DNA from: Tupaia tana
Taxonomy: Eukaryota; Chordata; Mammalia; Scandentia; Tupaiidae
NCBI GenBank assembly: GCA_026018925.1
Contig: JAKSZU010000009.1
Location: 35,176,082-35,240,081, forward strand
DNA length: 64,000 bases
Reading direction: 5' to 3'
The first letter of the stretch is position 1; each line of letters begins with the position of its first letter. The notes beneath the pieces were generated by a model. It had not been told where the DNA came from and did no database searches. It worked only from the letters and a program-made list of their open reading frames with translations. Shown one piece after another: positions 33,185-44,435 of the stretch. The position numbers and the translations under genes were made by a program.

Positions 33185-33965
33185 TGCACTTCCATCCTTC
33201 CCCCTCTCCCTCCCCAACTTCAGTTGTAGGATAAATATCTTCCCTTATTTGGTGCTGAAGGAACTTTGCAAGTTTGAGTTAATTTCAGCACATTCAGTAC
33301 TATAGCTAACTCCTGTCATTTTCTAATACCCAGAAGAATACCTTGCGTAGGCGTGATCACTCTGCAGCCCACTCAGTAACATGAGTAATGATCTTTAAGT
33401 GAACCATGATCTTTAAGGGCTTGGATAATTTCGACAAGAAAATTGGAACAAGCATGCATTTCTCTAAAAAAATGTCACTCTGATTTTCAGCTTAGTGGGA
33501 CTACACAGTCTGTTAATGCAAAAATCCTCTTACAGGGCTAGAAAACCTTTTTTTCCCATCCATCAAGCCAGGGAGGGTATGTGCTTTATGTGCTTATGTT
33601 GTGTGTGTTTGATGCTGTGTGTATGTACATATATTTCTGGAGATTAGTACTGTAGATCAGCAGTTTTCTTTCAGATTCATCAATAATAAATACTGGAGGG
33701 AGGAACACATATGCTTTTCTACTGTTTTCAGTACTACAAGATATTCCTAAGATGACTATTCCTGACCCCAACCAGCTTCTCATTCACTGTCAATTGGCAT
33801 TAAAACTATTAATAGTGTAGAGTATTTGTCCTTCTATATTGATTGAGCTTCTTCTCAGCATTTGATAAAGAGGAGAGCCAAGTTAATTTTTTTTTCTTTC
33901 TATAGTGAGTCATTCCTGAACTCCAAAGAGAAAACGCAGTAATAGATGTAGAAGATCTTGACTGG
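33185..33965. other. No gene recognised
   Basis: Unassigned. A short TGTGTGTTTG stretch near 33600. The 65-residue minus frame at 33586-33783 shows no domain. Confidence 0.45.
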
Positions 33966-34023
33966 AGAAAGGAGAAAGGGAGGGAGGAAGGGAGAGAGGA
34001 GAGAGAGAGAGAGAGGGAGAGAG

Positions 34024-34069
<46 letters not shown>
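33966..34069. repeat. (GA)n microsatellite
   Basis: About 100 bp of GGA and GA repeats, purine-only on the plus strand, so able to form triplex DNA in principle. Confidence 0.95.
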
Positions 34070-34319
34070 ATTTTTTTAGGTATTTTCTAATTGTATATAT
34101 ATCTTACAGATTTAGGTTTTCCTAGCTAGAGGCTAGAAAGGGTAGATTATAGTATTGGGTGACATCCTGGGGAAAGAGCCAGTATAGGTCTGGGTGAGGA
34201 GGTCTGTTACAGGAGCCCTATTATGTAAATGGACTGAAGAAAATAGAAAAGAACTATCCCTGGTTTTGACAGAAAACTATCACCACTTCCTGCGTCTACT
34301 ATTTTGTTTGTTTTTCATA
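34070..34319. other. No gene recognised
   Basis: Unassigned spacer next to the GA repeat. Confidence 0.4.
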
Positions 34320-34400
34320 AGAACCTTAGGAATTGAGCTGTGCCAGTGGCAGTATCCCCATTTTATAGATGACCCCATTTTATGGACTGATTACTGCTTA
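34320..34400 (-). mobile_element. MIR-like scrap
   Basis: AGTATCCCCATTTTATAGATGA is the antisense MIR core end. Short and decayed. Confidence 0.45.
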
Positions 34401-34529
34401 TAACACAAAGTGACTTACATGTGCCTCTTTTTATTTCTCTTCCAGTTTTTGATTGAAAAGGATAAAGAATTTAGTTCACCTCTGTTACCCCTCTCATTTT
34501 TTGTTTCTTTTGCAGTAAGCAGTGACTAC

Positions 34530-34645
34530 AGGATGGTGAGGAAATTATCCCCTTTCCTGAGCTCCAATTCTCTAATCTGTAAAAGTGAGAACTGGATCAA
34601 ATGCTTTTCAATTTTTTTTTTCAGCCCTGCCCTGATCTTCTGCAA
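34530..34645 (+). mobile_element. MIR fragment
   Basis: CCTGAGCTCCAATTCTCTAATCTGTAAAAGTGAGAACTGG is a MIR core segment (described by position; the key part is TCTAATCTGTAAAAGTG). Confidence 0.6.
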
Positions 34646-34656
34646 TTAAGTCAATG

Positions 34657-34917
34657 GAACCAGCAGTTAGCGTAATGGCTATGTCACTGGACTCCCATGT
34701 AGTTGACGGTGGTTCGAGTCCCGGACCCGGTGGCTTAAACTCACGCCGGGCGCATGTGCGTGCGTGCCCAAGATCCCGAGAGGAGAATGGAGAAGGGTTT
34801 GTGGTGTGGCCATCCCCCCGGGGGGTGATTTTTCACTTTCTGTCTCTCTGTCTCCCTCTGTCTTTCTGGTGAGCACACGTACCCTATAGTAAAAACCTCT
34901 CAAAAAAAAAAAAAAAA
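34657..34917 (+). mobile_element. SINE L form, young, TSD
   Basis: GAACCAGCAGTTAGCGTAATGG with intact A box and B box GGTTCGAGTCC, GCCGGGCGCATGTGCGTGCG, CCCCCCGGGGGG and an A18 tail. TSD AAGTCAATG at 34648-34656 and 34918-34926. Confidence 0.96.
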
Positions 34918-34926
34918 AAGTCAATG

Positions 34927-35569
34927 AACATGGTCTGTTAATCATGTATGCAATATCTGGTTATCTGGTTCCTTTAGCTACATAGTTTTGCAGTGGCAAC
35001 AATACTGCGGTCTCTATGTGAATCGATGAAGAGTTAAAGCTTAATTTTGGACCTCATGGTAGTAACAGTGACTTGTGCAGGAAGAATGTTAAGATTTCTT
35101 TGGCCAACGCCTTGCATCAACAGCAGCAGTCCAGAAAACTGCTGCTCATGCTACATGACTGACTGACTACCCCTTCACCAGTGATGCTAACTGATTGTGA
35201 TATCCCTGAAGGAAAAATGGAAGCACATTTGTCCCTTCAATCCATAATTGGCCTGACACTGAGTCCCAGGAACCATGCACATCAAGTCTCTCTCTGTTGG
35301 TAATAAATGCTGTATGTGTCATCTTATCTGGCCCTGATTAGGCTGAGTGTTTCTTTTTTGCCTGGGACTATTTTAGTCATTTTTTCTTTCAACCTTCATT
35401 TTTAGGGGACAATTCAGACAGATTGCATTGTGCCAGGGCTGAGTTAACAAAGATTTGTTTTTGTCGGAAGCTAGGTTGGGCAAAAATTACATTTATTAGT
35501 CACTTATGTACCTGATTAGGAAAAACAAGCCATCTGACTAACAGCTACATCACCCATGGACAGTGTGGG
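34927..35569. other. No gene recognised
   Basis: Unassigned. GACTGACTGACTAC near 35157 is a short repeat. No gene signal. Confidence 0.45.
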
Positions 35570-35860
35570 AGGACAGAAAAAGCCTGGGCTTAGAGTTCAA
35601 GACAATTTTGAATGGTAATCTCAGCTCTGCCACTTACAAGGTATGTGATGATTTTTAGAAATCCATGCATAGTTTTTTCATAATATACATTCTCTGTGAA
35701 GTTTTTGAAGACCACTTATATAATTTATAGATACTCTTAATAGTAACCACTTCATATTATTGATGTAAGAATATGATATAACAAATGTAAAACATTCCAG
35801 CACAGTATCTGGCACACAAGAGGACCTCAATAAGCAGTATCTGTTGTTATAACCTGGGCT
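35570..35860 (+). mobile_element. MIR SINE
   Basis: AAAGCCTGGGCTTAGAGTTC, CTCAGCTCTGCCACTTACAAG, then CAGCACAGTATCTGGCACAC and CCTCAATAAGCAGTAT, full MIR order. Confidence 0.8.
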
Positions 35861-35985
35861 GCGTTAGGATTCTCTACTACTCTATGCTGCAGTGGGACAG
35901 CTTTGAATGAATGGTGACAGACTAGGGTGGAATCAGGACAAGAGAGAAGCCTGTCACAGCAGGTGCTCGGAAGCTCTCTAGGGCA

Positions 35986-36460
35986 CTGAAGTCACTGATT
36001 TTGAGACCAGCTATGCCACTTGCCAGATGCATGATTCTGGGCCAGTTTACTTAACATTCTGAGCTTCAACTTACTCATCTGGAAAATGGGAATAGTAGTT
36101 CCTGCCTCATGGGATCGTTGTAAGGATTTATAAAGGCAACACTTTTTTTTTTAGAACGTTTTTGCCATAGGGCATGTGTACTCACTAGAGTGGAGAGAGA
36201 CAGTGAGAAGGAAAGTGGGAAATCACACCCCTCCATAGGGAAATGCTATGCCACAATCCATTCTCCTCCATTCTCTTTCTGGAATTTTGTACTCAGTGTT
36301 ATTTTCAAGCCACCAGATCTAAAACTCAAACTGTAGTCTGCCATGTGGGAGTCCAGTGCCTTAACCGCTCTGGCACCTGCTGGCCCTAGCAACACGTGGT
36401 TTTGAAACAGTGTAGGGCACAAAGCATTCAATAAATGCTAGCTATTATTTTATTATAGAG
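35986..36460 (+). mobile_element. MIR SINE, split by an L SINE
   Basis: Left part to 36142: CCAGCTATGCCACTTGCC, GGCCAGTTTACTTAACATTC, CTCATCTGGAAAATGGG, TGGGATCGTTGTAAGGAT. Right part from 36389: TAGGGCACAAAGCATTCAAT. A clear MIR broken by one insertion. Confidence 0.88.
36143..36388 (-). mobile_element. SINE L form inside a MIR, TSD
   Basis: TTAGAACGTTTTTGCCATAGGG to TCTGGCACCTGCTGGCCCTA. TSD GCAACAC at 36136-36142 and 36389-36395. The body is diverged and lacks part of the GGATCTTGGGCACGC segment. Confidence 0.92.
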
Positions 36461-36569
36461 TCTAAATAATCCACCTATATATCAAATGTCTTTTTTACAT
36501 GTAAAGCACCTAGAATAGTGTTTGGCACATGGTGAACACTTGATACATATTCTGTTTTTATTTCACCAA

Positions 36570-36800
36570 TGTTTATTCTACATGAGACACTGTATTAAAT
36601 GAAAACAGGTCTGGGGAGCGATTATTATTTTTCTTGTGTTAGATGAAGAAATAAGGCTCATGTGTGCCCATGTTTTTTCATTTGGTTTCAATACTATAGC
36701 TTGTCCTTTCTCTTCTAGTTGGTATGTGGCAGCTGTATGTGGCTGGGTAGACTTGAGCCTGGACTTGTTGGACTCCTAACCGTACAATCATTATACACCA
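36570..36800 (-). mobile_element. MIR/L2-like fragment
   Basis: TTATTCTACATGAGACACTG and GACTTGTTGGACTCCTAACC are consistent with antisense MIR, but the middle is not alignable by eye. Confidence 0.4.
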
Positions 36801-37629
36801 CTTAGAAAATGTTCATTGAATGGGGCAATATAAAGGATTAGCAAAGTTTGGATCAAAGATTGAAGTGAAATGAAATGATTTTCTGAATGCCAAGAATTGT
36901 CTTCCATGCTCCATCACTTTTAATAGTTGAGGAAGCAAGAACCTTGCAGAACCTCAGAGTTGAGTCTCTGATATGGTGACACAATACTTATCAAGGTTGC
37001 TGCATATCAGCCAAGGTAAATGGTAGGTTCACAAAGCTTTTGCAGTTGTTCATTATTTTGAAGCATTCCAGGTTCAGGTCAATTTAGCAACTCCATGTTT
37101 TATGCAGAAAGGGCCAAAGAGAGCTGCTAATTCTGTTGATCATTTACAAAAGGCAAATAGCTTGAATAACATATATATTCCACATGTGATTGTGTAACCT
37201 TCACTCTGGTGTTTTACTTTATAGATTGGTTTATTCCTGAATGTGTCTCAATGGTTTAATCTCAGCTAGAAAAACCCAGTAAGAAAATTCTTCTGGAATT
37301 TGTTTTCAGTGTGAAATTGTCAGAATTAAAGAGAATTGTGCTGGTGTTAGTTCCTATAGACAACCTGGCCATGGGAGATACTGTATCTCTGACCTTTATA
37401 GTAGTATGAACTTTGATGAAAACTATCGTTACCAAGTCTTTCCTAGTGGCAGTGGCAAGGAGTTGTCTTGGTTATTGAGGTATTTAATTTCCTGAATACC
37501 ATAAGGTATGCTAACTAAAAATCAAATCAGTTCAAAATACCATGCCATCTCAGCTTCCAATCAATTAATCTCCCTCACCAGCTTCTTCTAACCAGAATGT
37601 TACACCCCACACCTTTATAGAATTTTTGC
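36801..37629. other. No gene recognised
   Basis: 830 bp of apparently unique sequence. No frame above 60 codons. Confidence 0.45.
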
Positions 37630-37880
37630 TGTGATCATTGCTTCTATGTGCCAGAGATAGTGCTATGTGCTTTATATACATTATATCCACTCATGGTTAC
37701 GAGGTTGTATTATATTCATTAACTTCATTTGAAGATGAGAAAAATTGATTCTCAGAGAGTTTGAGTGATTCGACCAGATCACATGGTAAGAACTAGCAGA
37801 ACTCTGGTTAGAAACTGGACTCATCTGACACTCTGTATATGCTCGCTCTACTGTACCACATTGGTTAAGACATCCTGGAC
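37630..37880 (-). mobile_element. MIR SINE
   Basis: Antisense MIR: ATGTGCCAGAGATAGTGCTATG, TGCTTTATATACATTATATCC, GATTCTCAGAGAG, ATCACATGGTAAGAACTAGCAG and AGAAACTGGACTCATCTGAC. Confidence 0.85.
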
Positions 37881-37901
37881 CACAAAAGATTTAAGGTACT
37901 C

Positions 37902-38169
37902 GAGGGAACCAGCAGTTAGCGTAATGGCTATGTCGCTGGACTCCCACGTAGTTGACCGCGGCTTGCGTCTCGGACCCGGTGGCTTACAACTCACGCCGGG
38001 CGCGTGTGCGTGCGTGCCCAAGATCCCGAGAGGAGAATGGAGGAGAAGGGATTGCGGCGTGACCATCCCCCCTGGGGGGTGATTTCTCGCTTTCTGTCTC
38101 TATGTCTCTCTCTGTCTGTCTGGCGAGCGCATGCGCCCTATAGCGAAAAACCTCTCAAAAAAAAAAAAA
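37902..38169 (+). mobile_element. SINE L form, young, 16-bp TSD
   Basis: A near-consensus copy: GGGAACCAGCAGTTAGCGTAATGG, GCCGGGCGCGTGTGCGTGCG, TCTGGCGAGCGCATGCGCCC, A14. TSD AAGATTTAAGGTACTC at 37886-37901 and 38170-38185, perfect. A box intact. The B box is mutated (GGCTTGCGTCTC). Confidence 0.97.
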
Positions 38170-38185
38170 AAGATTTAAGGTACTC

Positions 38186-38740
38186 AAAATCACCTTTAAC
38201 ATATAATTAGTTAATAGGTGATAATTAACAAAGTAGGTTTAATGATATCAGAGATGAAAGAGTGGAGCTTCTAGATCACCACAGTCACTGTTAGGTCTGT
38301 GGGGTAGAATGTTCTTCCTAATCCAGGAATCAAAGGCCTCAGAGAACCTCAGGTTCTAGTGAGCTGAACTTTCTATAGCTGAGATGAACCATTTAATTGA
38401 AGCGTAAGATGTATACATGGGATATTTCAGTTCTTTTGTCACCTTTGGGAATGACTTCATCAGTTCTCCAGAATCTAGAGACTGGTGGATTCTTCAGGGT
38501 CAGTAAACAGGTTCAACTGGAAAAAAGGGAGGATGATCAAATCATGATAAGAATTGCTTATATCATCAATTAAGCTTTCTCATGAATCTTTCTAGAAAGA
38601 CCTAAGGTATATGTCTTGAATATCACATCTGAGAACACTCTGTAAGCCTCATTCATGGAGCACAGTGTCCAGGAACAGGAACCTAAGCTCATTTCCACAG
38701 GTGAATTAGAGATGTTTTCCTTGATAAATTAAGAAAATAT
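38186..38740. other. No gene recognised
   Basis: Unassigned spacer with no frame of note. Confidence 0.45.
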
Positions 38741-38988
38741 ATGGTGACTAGCAGATGGCAAATGGTTATATTGCTGGACTCCCATGTGGTTGACTGGGAT
38801 TCGAGTCCTGGACCCGGTGACTTAAACCTCACACTGATCACATGTGCATGTGTGCCCAAGATCCTGAGTGGAGAATGAAGAAGGGATTGCAGCATGGCCA
38901 TCTCCCCGGGGAGTGTTTTCTTTCATTCTGTCTCTCTGTCTCTCTAGTCAGTACATGCACCTATAGCAAAAAATCTCTCTCTCTCTGT
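38741..38988 (+). mobile_element. SINE L form
   Basis: GTGACTAGCAGATGGCAAATGG head, B box GATTCGAGTCC, GAGTGGAGAATGAAG, CTCCCCGGGGAGTG and CACCTATAGCAAAAAATC. TSD not identified. Confidence 0.92.
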
Positions 38989-39096
38989 TTTCCTACAGAA
39001 AGGAATATATGAGGTCTTGAAAGCCATTGTGTAATTGATCCCTTACATTTATTAGAAACCACATTGTAGGGATTTTTCATCATTTAGATTTCAAAG

Positions 39097-39179
39097 TATT
39101 TGGGATTCAGTAAAGTCATGACATATTTTTTTAATTTTTCTATGCAAAAATGCATCATGACTTTTCTGACGACCCAATA
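39097..39179. mobile_element. Mariner-like hairpin MITE 5
   Basis: From TATTTGGGATTCAGTAAAGTC to CATGACTTTTCTGACGACCCAATA. Lies in inverse orientation (core reads TTCTATGCAAAAATGCATC) and has an extra TTTTTTAA spacer. Confidence 0.85.
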
Positions 39180-40431
39180 TAATAGGATTCTTGAGTATAG
39201 ATCAGCAATCCACTAAGATTTTCATTTTCATTTATTATTTAGGTTTACAGAATTTCTTTTCTGGTTATAACTCTTATGTCTTTTTCCTTGACTCTTGTTT
39301 CAACTGTATTTTTTCCTTCTTGTTCTTCTCACCTTTTATATTATTGATAAAGCTCGTCTGTTTTTCCTTCGGTTCACAGCTATTCAGCTATATACTCCAT
39401 ATTTACTAGTTGTTTTAGGTCTGTGAAAAATAAACTGACAAGAAATGGTATTTCATCTTTTGATGAAAAAGCAGTCTTGTTTGTTATACAGATGTTTTAT
39501 ATGAAGAACAGCTAAGCTCTGCTTTGTATCCACTTGGTACATTTCCAAATAATTTGTCTTTTCCTTTGAATACTAAGGTATCCTCTTCTTCATGAACCTC
39601 ATGCTAGAGTCATACTGAGGCAGAATTAGGGGCCTGACAAAGAAGAAATACTTACGGCTATTGAGTTTGAAGTAGAACAACTTATGAACTTCCCTCTGCA
39701 TATGATGAATGTTCTCTTTTTGTTGAGGTTTGGTTTACACAGAGAAGCTGTGTCTAAAGTCTTTACTGAGCTGAGCTTGGTTTGCATATTTGCAGTCATG
39801 GAAAAAAACCCCAGTCCCTTCAGCATTTTCTCAGCTCCTGAGTGGTAAATTTGTAGCATGATTTTATTCTGCTCTCATCTTTCTTCTAGAGCTTGTGTAA
39901 CAGCTGCCTCACATAGTTCAAAATCCCTATCAATGTGGTGACCACATTTTCTAATTGCAAGTCAGGACACATGGTCTGACAAATTCCAGTGTACTTAAGG
40001 AAACAATGGAATGGAATATTTGAAATCCAGGCTGTTGCAGGATGTATACATACCATTCTTTTTGGGCAAGCTATCATGTTCAAATTTTTCCAACATGGTA
40101 ATATTTGTTAAAGCCCTTATTAAATGTGCCCGAGGATGCTATGCTTCACCTATTGAACTTTTTGCTTCTTATAACATCGTATAATTGTCCATTACTGAAA
40201 TTTCAAGTAAGGTTAGTTGAGTTTTAACCCCAGGAAAGTCCTGCTGAGTTCTGCTTGTTCACTCTATCTGTTACTGTATCCATTTGCTACATTGCACAGA
40301 GTACTGTGTTTGTATACATATCATGGAGGTAAGGGGCCATACTGAATACCAATTCATATCATTGTAAAAGGCATGGTATTATGATTTGTGTAATCATTTC
40401 TTTACTATTGTTCATACTTCATACATGAAAA
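39180..40431. other. No gene recognised
   Basis: 1.25 kb without a nameable repeat. The frames at 39191-39409 (+) and 39626-40083 (-) have no domains. Confidence 0.45.
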
Positions 40432-40634
40432 TTCAGAGACACACACACTCAGGTACTCTTGACAGTCTCACCATGTCATAATCCCTACTCCCCAGCCTTT
40501 TAGTCAGCATCACAGGTACTCTTACAGCATGCCCTGCATATTCATCTCAAACTGGGATCTATACTCAGGACCTTCCAATATGGCTTTTGTATTGGCAGTC
40601 ATACCCCATTAACTGCACCACTGAGGCTGGACAA
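40432..40634 (-). mobile_element. Old SINE (C form)
   Basis: TCACCATGTCATAATCCCTAC, TACAGCATGCCCTGCATA, TCAAACTGGGATCTATAC and TAACTGCACCACTGAGGCTGG fit an antisense diverged tRNA SINE. Confidence 0.55.
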
Positions 40635-40647
40635 GAGGCATATAGCT

Positions 40648-40824
40648 TTTTCTTTAAAAGAATTATTTATTTAATTCAATTTGTTATTATTATTATTTCA
40701 TTTGACCAGAGAGAAACAGAGAGAGAAAGGGAAGGCCAGAAAGCAAGCCGCCTGGTGTGGGACTTGAACCACGGTCTGCCATGTGGGAGTTCAGTGCCTT
40801 AACCACCACACCACCTGCTGGCCC
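40648..40824 (-). mobile_element. SINE S form
   Basis: TTATTTAATTCAATTTG tail, ATTTGACCAGAGAGAAAC, AGAAAGCAAGCCGCC, ending CACCTGCTGGCCC. Confidence 0.92.
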
Positions 40825-41712
40825 TGAGGAAAACAACTTTTATAAATAGTACAAATGTCTAGGTTGAGAGGGAACAAAGTACTCAAAAAGGAGCTTGCCT
40901 ACCTGTAAATCCAGGCAAAATGCTTCATTAGGGAGAAGCCATTAATTTTATGGAAAGAGTTCTTTCAGCCTCAGGGCCAAGGTCACCTCAGACCACTAGG
41001 AGAATCCTGACTGCCTATGAGGTTTAAATGCACAGTAGGATCTTAAATAAATGTTGTGAATGTGTTCTTAGAAACCAGCAGGATTATTTAAAAATTTGAA
41101 TATAGTCTGAATTCTGAATGTAAAGCATTTTCTTTTTTCTATTTGACAAAATAAACTCTTTTGTAACAGTATATATTTCTTTCTTTTAGAACCAGAAATT
41201 GAATGTTCCTAGCTCCTTGAAGTTCAGGCTGGGAGCTAAGACGAAGATTGGCTTCCATTTGCTCTTCTTTCCCAGCTTTGGGGAGTCTGAAGTTGCTATT
41301 ACTGCTCTAAGTTTGTAGCTGTCATTGTGTTGATGCTGAATGAAATCTTTGTTTAGGACAGAGCAAAGAAGGATGGAAGCTGGTAGAGGTAACTTGATGT
41401 TTCTGTTTTAATTGGTGATTCTGGAAAATCAGAGTCTACCCTCACCTCCTGGAAGTATGCTTAAGGGATCAGGTTGGGATGGTAACTTTCATTGCTGAGG
41501 TCTACATAGAAATGACTCTTCTAAGCTCTCATTTCTAAAATTTGTCTTGTTAGAGAAATTTCATCTAGTTTGTCCAGTTACTATTCTTCGCTAAATCCAG
41601 TACAACCTCAGTGGAAAAAGTTCTGGGCCTTACCTGCAGGATCTAGATCCCCAGTAGTGTAGGTTCCCATATTCTACATTATTTCTGGAAGGTGTACCCT
41701 GATGCTCAGAAC
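40825..41712. other. No gene recognised
   Basis: 890 bp unassigned. ATTAGGGAGAAGCC and similar motifs do not match a repeat I know. Confidence 0.45.
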
Positions 41713-41793
41713 TATTGGGTGGTCGGAAAAGTCATAGTGCATATTTGCGTAAAAAAACAGAAAAATACGACATGACTTCTCGATGACCTAATA
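41713..41793. mobile_element. Mariner-like hairpin MITE 6
   Basis: An 81-bp element: TATTGGGTGGTCGGAAAAGTC to CATGACTTCTCGATGACCTAATA, with the ACAGAAAAATA spacer shared with MITE 2. Confidence 0.88.
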
Positions 41794-41874
41794 CATGAAA
41801 TAAAATCTGGTGTTCTCCAATTTTCTTATACTTCCTTATTCTTTTTTCTCATTCATTCTTTTCTGAAACCACTT

Positions 41875-42215
41875 AAGACATATTTATTAATCTTTTAATA
41901 TTTGTCAGGCATTGTACTAGATGTAGAGGATGTAAGTCGTGAATAATGAAAGATCTCAATTTTCACAAAGCAATCATATAGCATAGCAGTTAAGGACACT
42001 TATGGTACAATCACACTGCCTGGCTTTCAATTTGGACATTGCCATTTGCCAGTTTTTTTATAGTAAGCAATTCACTTATACTCTCTCTATGCCTTAGTTT
42101 CTGTGTCTGTAAAATGGGAATGGACAATAATAGATTCATCATAGAGTTGTTATGAGGACTAGATGAGTGACTAGTTCATATTAAATATCCAGTGAGTTAT
42201 TTTTATTAAATGATA
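41875..42215 (+). mobile_element. L2-like scrap then MIR
   Basis: 41875-41960 has TTTGTCAGGCATTGTACTAG (L2/MIR3-like). 41976-42215 is MIR: GTTAAGGACACTTATGG, TGCCTTAGTTTCTGTGTCTG, TAAAATGGGAATGGAC and AGAGTTGTTATGAGGACTAG. Confidence 0.75.
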
Positions 42216-42436
42216 TAAAACTTACATTCTCGTGGACAAAATGCATAACTACAGATCATAAGTTAAGGGATCATGCAAGTTGATGCTTCTAGTATCCTGA
42301 TACTGTTTATATACCTTTTTTCTTGGAAAAAGGATCTGATGGAATAATTTGCATTATGAATTGAACAATCTTAATATATTTTTATTGCTAGAGAAGAAAA
42401 GCTCACATTAGGTATAAACCAGTTTTTTGTTGGTTC

Positions 42437-42830
42437 CTTTTCTTTATATTTCACAGCATACAAAAGGAATCTTCTGTTTGAATATACTGCATATTAGTCT
42501 AGTCAAAGACATTACCATACACATCATCCTTAACACATAATTTAACACTTTTGTGTCTCTTAAATATTTTTTTCTTTTTTTTCCCCCCCATGATTTGGTC
42601 TCTCCCACCATACACATCATCCTTAACACATAATTTAACACTTTTGTGTCTCTTAAATATTTTTTTCTTTTTTTTCCCCCCATGATTTGGTCTCTCCCAC
42701 TTCCCACTGCGCATCTTCCTCCCACACTGTCTCTAGTACACAGTTGCTCCCCACGTTTTTATACCTTCCAATCTTTCAGTTTCTGTCATAGAGTGCAGAC
42801 ATTCGGTATATATTAAGTGGGAACATGAAC
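42437..42830 (-). mobile_element. L1 3' UTR, with internal duplication
   Basis: Homologous to the L1 3' UTR at 26200-26510: GAATATACTGCATATTAGTC, TTTATACCTTCCAATCTTTC, AGTTTCTGTCATAGAGTGC and TTCGGTATATATTAAG. No ORF2 is present, so only the 3' tip was inserted. Confidence 0.82.
42514..42700. repeat. 93-bp tandem duplication in L1 3' UTR
   Basis: ACCATACACATCATCCTTAA starts at 42514 and again at 42607. The units differ by one C in the C run. The other L1 copy at 26284 has one unit, so the duplication is local. It explains the repeated peptide read on the minus strand. Confidence 0.95.
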
Positions 42831-43247
42831 CAGCTGTTAAACTTCAGCATACTGTGGAAACATCTTGGAGGCCTCAGCCCTGGAGTCCAAGCTGGCTGCT
42901 AGAACTCCTCTTATCATCTCTATTTTCTAGGTAGTAGAATGAAGGAAAAAAGAGGAAAGAGTGTACCCCCTCTTTTAAGGAGAGTTCTCAGAAGTTCCTT
43001 GTAACATTTTTGCTTATATCTCACTCTTTGGGGCTTAGATACATGACTTCATCGAGCTGCCAGAGAGGCTGGGAAATGTAGTCTGTTTTTTGTTTAATAT
43101 GCTCAACTAAAAGTTGTTCTTTATATTAAAGAAGGGAACATCACTGTCTTTGCTATAGTGCCAACCTAGTTATTTGTCTAACTTTATATCTAAATTCCTT
43201 GCTTTCCTTTTTCTTGATTTGAGAGAAGACTCCTCTTCTCATTTGTT
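42831..43247. other. No gene recognised
   Basis: Unassigned spacer between L1 and SINE. Confidence 0.45.
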
Positions 43248-43263
43248 GTAAATAGGTTTTCTT

Positions 43264-43273
43264 TTTCTTTTTT

Positions 43274-43325
<52 letters not shown>

Positions 43326-43568
43326 CCTATAGGGTGCATGCACTCGCCAAAAAGACAGAGAGAGACAGAGAGACAGAAAGTGAGAAATTACCCCCCGGGG
43401 GGATGGCCATGCTGCAATCCCTTCTTCTTCTCCATTCTCCTCTTGGGATCTTGGGCACGCACGCACACATGCGCCCAGCATGAGTTTAAGCCACCAGGTC
43501 TGGGACTCAAAGTGCAGTCGACTACATGAGAGTCCAGTGACATAGCCATTATGTCATCTCCTGGTCCC
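43264..43568 (-). mobile_element. SINE L form with internal T46, TSD
   Basis: TTTTTTGGAGAG, T46 and CCTATAGGGTGCATGC, then a normal body ending CATCTCCTGGTCCC. TSD GTAAATAGGTTTTCTT at 43248-43263 and GTAACTAGGTTTTCTT at 43569-43584. The homopolymer is inside the element, not at its tail. Confidence 0.95.
43280..43325. repeat. T46 homopolymer
   Basis: 46 consecutive T between GGAGAG and CCTATAGGG of an antisense SINE, where consensus copies have about 5 T. Confidence 0.97.
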
Positions 43569-43599
43569 GTAACTAGGTTTTCTTATTTGGCTCAGAAGA

Positions 43600-43770
43600 A
43601 ATGAAAAGCTAACACTTATTGAGCACTTAGTCTATGCCAGGCATTGCACAACAATACTATGAGGTAGAGTGTTATTGTTCCTGCTTTATAGGTGAGGAAA
43701 TGGAGGCACAGAGGGGTTGAATAATTTGTTTAGTAGTGACAAGAGTCAGGACTCAAGTGCAAGTAGTTTG
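43600..43770 (-). mobile_element. MIR SINE
   Basis: Antisense MIR: TTATTGAGCACTTAGTCTATG, CCAGGCATTGCAC, TATAGGTGAGGAAATGGAGGC and AGTCAGGACTCAAG. Confidence 0.85.
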
Positions 43771-44163
43771 GTACCAGAATCTGTTTATTAAGACTGCACT
43801 ACTTGATTGGCTTAGAGTTGGGAAAATGGAATGCGACGCAAGTAAGAAAAGCATAGATAGAGGCATTGCATGTCTTTTGTATAAAGTGTTTATAAATTCC
43901 ATATTTATAACTTACAGAACCTGTGTATGTTATTACATTTTTAATATTTTATGTGACTTTATAGAACTAGTTTTTTTTTCTTTTTAAAAATAAATTTTGT
44001 TGTGTATATTTGAGGGTAATAAAATGTTATGAGATAGAGATAAACACAGCTACATACAGACTAGCATATGTACCATGTCACATTGTTGTTTCATTTGTGT
44101 GCTAAGAAGAGCTAAAATCTATTTCACAAAAACTGTTACCGATTTTTTAATCTTTTTTTTTTT
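43771..44163. other. No gene recognised
   Basis: AT-rich unassigned sequence with a T-rich end at 44140-44170. Confidence 0.45.
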
Positions 44164-44175
44164 AATTTTTGTGTG

Positions 44176-44435
44176 AGGACCAGCAAATGGCATAATGGTT
44201 AAGCAGCTGGACTCCCAAGTAGTTGACCATGGTTCAAGTCCCAGACCCAGTGGCTTAAACCTCACTCCAGGTGCATGTGCGTGTGTGCCCAAATTCCCTA
44301 GAGGAGAATGTAGAAGGGACTGTGACATGGCAATCCCTCCCGGGAGATGATTTCTCACTTTCTGTCTCTGTCTCTCTTCATCTCTCATGCAAGCATGTGT
44401 GCCCTATAGCAAAAAAAAATGTTTCCAAAGAAAAA
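44176..44435 (+). mobile_element. SINE L form, TSD
   Basis: AGGACCAGCAAATGGCATAATGG to GCCCTATAGCAAAAAAAAATG. TSD AATTTTTGTGTG at 44164-44175 and AATATTTGTGTG at 44436-44447. The palindrome is reduced to CCTCCCGGGAG. Confidence 0.94.

Noticed and set aside
34495..34535. Strong splice-acceptor-like TTTGTTTCTTTTGCAG
   Set aside because: The following sequence has no sustained coding frame and soon enters a MIR.
42444..42725. Repetitive lysine-rich peptide on the minus strand
   Set aside because: It is produced by the 93-bp duplication in an L1 3' UTR, which is non-coding.
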